Positions 57,550 through 64,000 of a stretch of 64,000 nucleotides of DNA are shown here, one piece after another. The notes beneath the pieces were generated by a model. It worked only from the letters and a program-made list of their open reading frames with translations. It searched no databases and was not told where the DNA came from. How positions within the stretch are numbered: position 1 is the first letter of the stretch; each line of letters opens with the position of its first letter. Source of the stretch: Phaffia rhodozyma (lineage: Eukaryota; Basidiomycota; Tremellomycetes; Cystofilobasidiales; Mrakiaceae); the NCBI GenBank assembly GCA_014706385.1, contig JACGZH010000006.1:1116001-1180000 (forward strand). Direction: 5' to 3'. The position numbers were made by a program, and so were the translations under genes.

Positions 57550-60500
57550 TTACAGGTTCGAAGCTTTCTCTCCGTTCAAAAGCCATTCGTAAACCTTTCC
57601 TACTTGATTGGCCATATGAGCCTTTATCTCCCGCGGAGAGGCCTGTTCATCCCCACTAGAGGGGGGATTTACAGAAATATGAGGGACTTTCCAGGTACCA
57701 AGTAGTGCATTAACGAGTAATCGACATTCGTCTGCAGTGGTAGCATGAGTTAGAATCTCCCGGAGTTGAGCAACCTCAACCAAAGGGATGGATGTTGGAG
57801 AGGTTTGGAAAGCGTGTGCTTGAGCGGACGAAGGAGCCAAGTTGGCTGTATGCGAAGAGGGTTGATCCAAGGCAGGTTCCGGTGAGATCGATCCTATTTG
57901 AGGCCCCGTCACACGTCCTAGGTCAACGTCAGATTCAATCTCAGAGTTTGACAGCCCGTTCATTGACATCATATTCTTTGGTGATATTGGCTCCGAAATG
58001 TATTCAGGCCTTGTGAGAGCGACAGACGTAGACAGCGGAGAAGGTGGATCTGAAAGAACTGAAGGAGCCGGCACCCTATCGAACCGGAAGGACCTATTCG
58101 GCACCAATAATGATTGTCCGCCAATTACAGGTTCAGTTCGCAGAGTATCAACAGGATTGGTTGATGGTTGCCCGGCAGAGGGAGATTGACCAGTTGGTCG
58201 AGAAGTCAAGAGAACTGAGGGAGGTTCCTCACGGGTGGAGGAAGTAGGATTGGGAACCACTACCGGGGAAGGAGAACTAGACAAACCACGGCCCATCTCG
58301 GGGCTAATGTCTTCCGTGCTGGTCTTGAGATCCGACTTGAGCGTACGGGAATATGGACCAGGCTTTACTGTCATGGGAGAAGAACAATCGTTGACAGTGG
58401 GATCTCGAGTCTCCTTTGAAGAGTTCTTCATGACTTTGGAAACGAAGCTTTTCAATCCGCCGGATTTCTTTCCTTTGACAGGATCCATAACATCACTTGA
58501 ACTGATGTTCGTCACCCGGGAACTGCTGACATTTCTTGATTGCGAAAAATTTGAATCAAGAACCACTGGAGAAGGTTGGTTAAATAGACCAATAAGATCA
58601 GATGACGGGTATGTTTGTGAAGAGCTTTTTGTTAGTTTTTCGTTGGTTTTGGCTTGTATAGAGGGAAGCTGTCCGTGAGCTGAGCGAGAGCCAGATTCGG
58701 TTTCCAACACCTCCTCTTCGTCAATTTCAGCGCGGTCCAAAAGCTTTCCAGAAGCAATCGTAAGTAATTCCGGTGAAACCGGGCCTTTTCCGTTTGAACT
58801 GTTGGATCTTGGATGATTCTGCTGTAACCCGTTTCGACTGACAGGGCTTCGGGACTTGGATGATCGGTAATCGACGTTGTTTTCCTTTATTTGTCAAAAT
58901 CGTTGATGTAGCCCACAAGCAATACGAACAATGGCCGCGTGCAAAGCAGAGAAGAGCACATTGTCAGCTAATTCCGTGCGTTAAGATAGTGAAAGGGTAA
59001 TCAATGTAGCTAAAAAACAAGAAAACTCACCGAACTCCTGAGTAGTGCGTGCGGCGTCAAAGTCATCTTTTTCGTGTTTTCCCCTTGGATGAGCTTGTCA
59101 AAGTGATCTTGTTTCGCTAGCGCTTGTTGTTCCCCCTCGTTTATCGTACTATCTTGATTGGCCGAACCGCTACTTACTCTCAAACTGGAATTTGATGGTA
59201 TCGCGTCTTCGCCAACCCCTCGGATATAAGTACCTGTCTTCTTCCCTAAGCTCGCCTTCGAAGTTCCTGCTATCCCTACGATGCTCGAAGTGGAGCCATT
59301 ATACTCAACTGAAGGTCTGGATCCTTTGGAAAATAGTTTGCTGGTACTCGAACTGGCGGCCGGCTCAGTTGATTTCCGGGTAGACGTTGAATTGACTGAG
59401 TCATATTGAGTAGAGGTTGAGGACAAGTCGATCACAGCAGTACTTGATGAATGTGGATCCCCGTGCTGAACTACTTCCGTAGATCCTGAAACAGCGATGT
59501 TTTGTGAGTGTTTACGGCTTGTAGCAGGAGCGCTTCGTAACTTTGAGGCCAGATGATTTTCTATAGTCTTTTTGACTAAAGATAACCGCGAGCCAAGAAA
59601 AAATGCATGTTAAGCTGGTAAGAAGAAAAGTAACATAGGTACTGAAAAGGGATTTGAACTTGCTCTTCAGCCGCTTCATCATCTCATATAAAACCTCATT
59701 ATGACTCAATGCAGCGTACAGTTCCTTAGGACTCGCTTGAGACAGCATAGGATCATTGACCATCACCCTAGACAGAGAGGCCAGTACATCTTCGGCGATA
59801 TATCTTCGTGAAAACATTATAACAAGTGATTAGCTCATGAGTTCGTTTAAAACATTAGGTGATTTGACAAGGAGATCATTCGCTCACTCTATGATAGCGG
59901 TCAAGTACAATGCAGCGGGCTCAACAATTCCTTCTCTTGTATCTCCACCTTTACTCTCCATTGCCTTTATAAAGGCTGCAATGGATCTGTCGTTCTTTTG
60001 TTTATCTCCGAACGTCTGCATTGCATTCGATGAAGAAGGGATTGATGACATCAGTCGACGTGTTTTTTCGAAAAAGACAGATTAAAAACAAAACTCAATC
60101 AGTACTATAAAGTAAGACCCTTCCGATAGAAAGACTCACAGAGTAGGTTTGAGTAATCGCTCTCATCAAATCCCACGCCTCCTTGAGAGGCCACCTTTGC
60201 TCAACATCATCGACATCATCCGATGCGTACACCTTTTCTTTTGTCCCTTGCCACGCCCGACCCTCTTCGCTCTCTGTCCAGCTCAGAAGCTCAAGCTCGG
60301 CCTCAGATATCGATTCACGACTGAGAGGAAGGGGGATAATGTATGGCACTGCCAACGTTTTGATTCGTTCTATCCATTAAACGATCAATGTAAGCGGTCA
60401 CACCCGAGCAAAAAGGTTTCCATCAACATGGGAGTGAACTCACCTGTACTCAAGCCATGGGATCGTCTCAAGATAGTACCCAGCAGCTCATCCAAAAGCT

Positions 60501-60776
60501 CATTCAGAAACATCAGTGCTTGAGGTCCAAGCGAGGTCGGTCGGATGTCCGACAGCAACGCGTCCGCTAGAAGTGGTTAGAAGTCCTGAATCAGTCGAGT
60601 CTCCGAGAGGACGCGGACATGAAGAGGAGGATATAAGAGAGACACAAACCCGATCGGGCGGATACATAGCCAGCATCTGCACTGGGCCTCCTATTTAATG
60701 GGTCGAATCCCGGTGGAAAGAGTTGTCCCGAAGATAAGGATGGATCGTCGTGAGGAAGCGAAGACGGAGACGTCAT
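57550..60776 (-). CDS. 882-residue protein of unknown function
   Basis: Exons (5' to 3'): 60776-60650, 60566-60444, 60369-60140, 60015-59888, 59803-59643, 59575-59031, 58884-57550, all in phase. The first 255 residues look folded and helical: ALLSDIRPTSLGPQALMFLN, ELLDELLGTILRRSHG, EAELELLSWTE, REGIVEPAALYLTAIIEYIA, EDVLASLSRVMVNDP and YAALSHNEVLYEMMKRLKSK. Residues 260-820 are Ser/Thr/Pro-rich and probably disordered. The last 70 residues are again helical (VAQLREILTHATTADECRLL, NQVGKVYEWLL). The spacing of hydrophobic residues in the N-terminal block recalls basidiomycete proteins with a histone-fold-like start, but I cannot name the family. The 30 nt at 59486-59515 have GT/AG ends but are open in frame and too short to be a likely intron, so I kept them as coding. 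Confidence 0.75.
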
Positions 60777-61090
60777 AGAGACAAATGGGTGTACAAAGTC
60801 TGAATGGATTGGATCGAATCGAATCTATCGAAGGAAACGAAAGGATGTGTCAAGAAGGACAAATCGATTTCGTATAGGTATAGCCAGACGACTTGAAGTT
60901 CAGGATAAACCTGTTTTGAAAGGATAACTTGAAGAGAGAATAGACAAGCTGGAAGACAGATAGAAGTGAAGAAAGACATACTCTCTTTCCAGAAACTGAA
61001 TGGACGAAGCGGTTGACCGAGACCACGTGATACGTTTTACCGGCCCGACTATGCGCCCAGGCCCGCTTGTATCAGCGTCCATCGATTCAG

Positions 61091-61403
61091 TTACACGTCC
61101 ATCCGATCCTCTGAAAGAAGAGCGATGCGCTCAATTACTGATCTCATAGCGATATAAAGCACATCTTGAATGTTGAATGTAGGCTTTTGAGCATGGTCCG
61201 AGATGAGAGAAAGACTGCATATCGAAAACCTGGCAGCCTGTTGGCGCTCAGCCATCATTCTGCTGGTTTTGATCAATTGCTCATATGCCTTCCATATTCT
61301 TGTGGACTTCTCAGTACTATCTTCGTTGACAACACACTAACCACACTTGTTTGAACAGCTTCTACTATGTATAGACGGTTGTATACTCTCGTACCTTCGC
61401 CAT
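61091..61403 (-). CDS. Possible 75-residue helical protein, doubtful
   Basis: Exons 61403-61395 (MAK) and 61309-61091, joined by a GTACGA...GAG intron. The protein (starting MAKKSTRIWKAYEQLIKTSR, later NIQDVLYIAMRSVIERIALL) has regular hydrophobic spacing typical of helices and ends at a stop 315 bp upstream of the 882-residue gene. I recognise no family. The acceptor CTGAG is plausible but not strong, and a different splice could add residues at either end. Small helical subunits of larger complexes look like this, but nothing proves expression. Confidence 0.35.
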
Positions 61404-61646
61404 TTTCGATAGAGCTGATGATGGGACCGGCAATCTGTATCTCCTGACATCTATTGTCTGCCCTGGAAACTGATATTGGCTGTACCTTTCGAGTCGTGTT
61501 GGCCCTTGCAAGAATTATCTCACTTCATTTGGCTGTCTACTGAGGATCTGACGCACTCAAATCGAGATCTTTCGCCACCGACATCGTTCACCTTTCTTTT
61601 TTCAGGTGTACACTTTCATCTTCTCCATCCTCGCTTGAACACCAGT
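61404..61646. promoter_or_regulatory. Upstream region of Prm10-like gene B
   Basis: 243 bp before the plus-strand ATG, also upstream of the doubtful minus-strand gene. The frame is open back to 61476, but the ATG at 61647 best matches the start of the paralogue. CT-rich near 61600-61640. Confidence 0.4.
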
Positions 61647-64000
61647 ATGAGCAGCTCAGTACTATCTGACCGATCGACAAAGAAGCCCAAACTCCGGCCT
61701 TTGTTCCTGTCTCATACATCCGATGCACTGACTATGTCCGCCGTCGGTACCCCTCACATCTCCATTCCTATTCTTTCTCCGTCTTTGAACGATGCCTCTA
61801 GTTTAGAGGTTCTTTCGCTTGCTCTGGAGAAAATAGCAAGTTTGGAAAGTAACATCTCTAAACCTCTATCGATCCTGTCGCGAGAACAATTGGATACATC
61901 TCCTGGGATGAACGATCTGAAAAATGGACAGTTCTTCAGTCTCAGGAACAGGGTCGACAATTATATTGATGTCTTCGAGACAGACGGGGTCCCATCTTGC
62001 GTTTCTGGTGTCCCATCAGGAGGGAAATTGACGAGTAGAAAATCCCATCTCGAGGTTCAGGCTGAGACCCTCGTAGAGGCCCATTCTTCCGGGTTCCTTG
62101 ATCTGTACTCACCAAGAACGATTCCATCAAGTCTGATTCTGAAAGGGCCGGACCAAACTTCAACTTTGAATCCATATACTGAATTGAAGTCCTCGCTTGG
62201 CCATCAGATCAAAGCAGGAATCATAGCCTATCGCGACAACGATAACACAATTGATGGACTACCAACATATCCTCGGCCAGCCGTGAACCATCGGTCAGGG
62301 TTTCCGACTTCCTTATCCTATGTCCCATCCAACCCAGGTGTTTTGTCTTTGCTTTTGTCGCTACAGAATCAGCCTTTATCAGGAGACTCAACTCCAAGTA
62401 TAGGCAGCCCGTGCAGCTCTGGTTCGAGAGAGGAGGGTGCGCGAAGAGAGCGATTCTTGATGGAACACCGCATGAAAGCAATGTGGTTAAAATCGCCCGG
62501 AGAAGATCGAAGGAGGACAAAAAGAGCAAAAACGGTCAAGAGTATGAAAGTTGAGAGGCCATATCATGTGGAACTCAACGAGAGAGGAAGAACTATGTCT
62601 AGATCCTCTAGTCTCACTTCGAGCAAGAATTCGATGAGATCGAGGCGGAGCAGGATCCTCGATGAAAAGAAGGAGATTGTCATGAGAGCAGCAAAGCAAA
62701 CCTGGGGAAAGACACTCTCATTCGGTTCGGATCTAATCGATACAGTCGGGAGTTCCGATGTTGAACATGTCAGTAGGAATGCAGCCGGGGTACTGGGCAG
62801 TCTCGTCACTACATCTGTCTGTTCTCATCAGTTCGATAGTTCTATCTTGTCGGATAGACCACTGATCTATCAAATCTGGTACAATTTTGTGTTCTCAAGA
62901 CCCATTTAGCTGCCCCTGCCTCTCCAAAATCAGTTGAAGTAATACGGCTTACGCTCCTGACCTTGTCGTACATCTTAGCTTACTAGTCAGACTTGTTCTT
63001 TACAGATCGCCCCGGATGCTTCTCAGCCTGGTTACCGACTTGCGCGCACTTCTTTCGACGAAGCATACTCTTCATCGGATTCAATTTTCAACAAAAGCTA
63101 TCAAACTACTTCTTCCAAAGCTACACCTGATCGAGAAAGACTTGTGTGGGAAGATCGGATCTGGCAGAGGGAACAAAAGCGACGAGAGAAGGCAAGGCAA
63201 AAGAAGAAGAAGCGCGAAATTTTTGTTTGTGTCTTCTCTCACTATCAATTGCAAGACGATGGGTTCAGCGTCAGTTTTGCATTCGGGACTATCTATTGAA
63301 TCTCCTTTTGTCAATAAACAGATCACCCAGCATGTTGCAGATATATTATCTCGTCAAGAGTTTATACTTAAACTCGCTCGAGCGCTCATGTTATTTGGTT
63401 CGGCTAGCCAGTAAGTAGTTCACAAGGAGCTTGCAGTAGCGTGAGTTTTACTGATGGCGAACGCTCTTTCTTTCTTTTGGAAGTCGACTGGAAGCTCAAA
63501 TACAAGCAACGGCTAGAGTGTTAGATATAGAATGCCAGACATTTCATCTTCCGGGAACTATAGTTGTTTCATTCCTTGATTCAACAACACGCACATCCGA
63601 AACTAGAGTAAGTTTATAGTGTAAATTCTATACTCAGGTGATTTTATGATTGCTGATATATCGAAGGCAGTTTCTCAAGCAAGATCACGGACTTGATTTA
63701 GGAAATCTGACACTGACCCATAAGATTTATTGGCAGGTATGTCATCTAATTGACCCCAGCTCTCTTTTTTCGACGCTGACTATAATTTGGGTTGCTACTC
63801 GTATACTTACTTTGGTTTTCAGGTTGTTCATGATAAGATGGGACCTCAAGAAGCATCAGCTTTGATTGATAGCCTGATGACCTCCGAGCCAATTTACAAA
63901 CTTTGGCATCAACTACTCATAGGTGGGCTGTGCTCCGCTATAGTACAACCTATCGGATTTTATGGATCTCTCATTGTAAGCGTTTTTAGCGATGATTACA
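61647..64000 (+). CDS. ThrE-domain membrane protein, Prm10-like (paralogue B), 3' end outside the window
   Basis: Same family as the gene at 32814-37545. Exons 61647-62816, 63006-63224, 63322-63410, 63484-63607, 63671-63736, 63823-63975; an intron begins at 63976 (GTAAGC) and the rest is beyond the window. The N-terminal 390 residues are Ser-rich; EERxxFxxEHRxK-type and AGVLGSLVTT stretches are shared with A. The ThrE core begins at ITQHVADILSRQEFILKLAR, then HRLEAQIQATARVLDIECQT, FLKQDHGLDLGN, VVHDKMGPQEASALIDSLM and YKLWHQLLIGGLCSAIVQPI. Four intron positions are shared with paralogue A; B has two extra (before ITQHVA and after FYGSLI). The N-terminal region is about half as long as in A. 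Confidence 0.88.

Noticed and set aside
59486..59515. 30-nt GT...AG segment as an intron in the 882-residue gene
   Set aside because: Too short for a typical intron, divisible by three and open; treated as coding.
1..64000. Retroelement, DNA transposon or viral insert
   Set aside because: No reverse transcriptase, integrase or transposase motifs, LTR pairs or terminal inverted repeats were seen; repeats are limited to simple microsatellites.

Overview
This window is nuclear chromosomal DNA from a fungus, almost certainly a basidiomycetous yeast. The evidence is a dense set of short spliceosomal introns (mostly 45-110 nt), a roughly balanced base composition, CT-rich 5' leaders, CGA as the favoured arginine codon, and a gene set that includes mitochondrial complex I, a phosphoketolase, an L-fucose-permease-like transporter and Srf1/Prm10-type fungal proteins. 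A Cystofilobasidiales yeast such as Phaffia/Xanthophyllomyces would fit, but that is inference from style and content, not a database match. I see no rRNA, tRNA, CRISPR array, operon or intact mobile element.

Layout, left to right. 1-2.5 kb: 3'-truncated ERB1 (-), sharing a divergent promoter with the SMC5/6 SUMO ligase NSE2 (+, 2.8-4.8 kb). 5.4-8.35 kb: carnitine acetyltransferase (-) whose long form carries a mitochondrial presequence and whose C-terminus is the peroxisomal signal AKL. 8.4-9.9 kb: no confident gene. 9.9-11.3 kb: membrane J-domain protein (+). 11.45-12.5 kb: GNAT acetyltransferase (-). 12.9-14.6 kb: Ser-rich protein of unknown function (+). 15.1-17.2 kb: complex I 51-kDa subunit (+). 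18.1-21.3 kb: phosphoketolase (+). 21.6-23.6 kb: ELP4 (-). 24.1-25.9 kb: U1A/U2B''-type snRNP protein (-), head to head with the Pol III subunit RPC37 (+, 26.3-27.9 kb). 29-32 kb: FucP-like sugar transporter (+) with 17 introns. 32.8-37.5 kb: ThrE/Prm10-like membrane protein A (+). 38.5-40.9 kb: glutamine synthetase (-, 12 introns). 41.7-44.9 kb: GNL1-type circularly permuted GTPase (-). 45.6-48.0 kb: Srf1-like membrane protein (-). 48.5-49.5 kb: small C-terminally anchored protein (+). 50.2-57.0 kb: a 2140-residue protein of unknown function (-). 57.5-60.8 kb: an 882-residue protein of unknown function (-). 61.1-61.4 kb: a doubtful 75-residue gene (-). 61.6 kb to the right edge: Prm10-like paralogue B (+), cut by the window.

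The genes are independent eukaryotic transcription units rather than a pathway cluster. Two central-carbon genes, phosphoketolase (makes acetyl phosphate) and carnitine acetyltransferase (moves acetyl units between peroxisome, cytosol and mitochondrion), both concern acetyl supply, but they are 10 kb apart and their proximity is probably coincidental.

I found no convincing new multi-gene system. The most interesting signals are gene-architectural: coding microexons of 11, 13, 14 and 16 nt, 5' splice sites of the unusual form GTNCGT, the dual-targeted acetyltransferase, two large uncharacterised proteins (one with a perfect inverted pair of ACGCGT boxes upstream), and a pair of Prm10-like paralogues 27 kb apart. 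Exon coordinates were built by hand from reading frame, splice signals and family similarity, and the exon sums were checked for frame.
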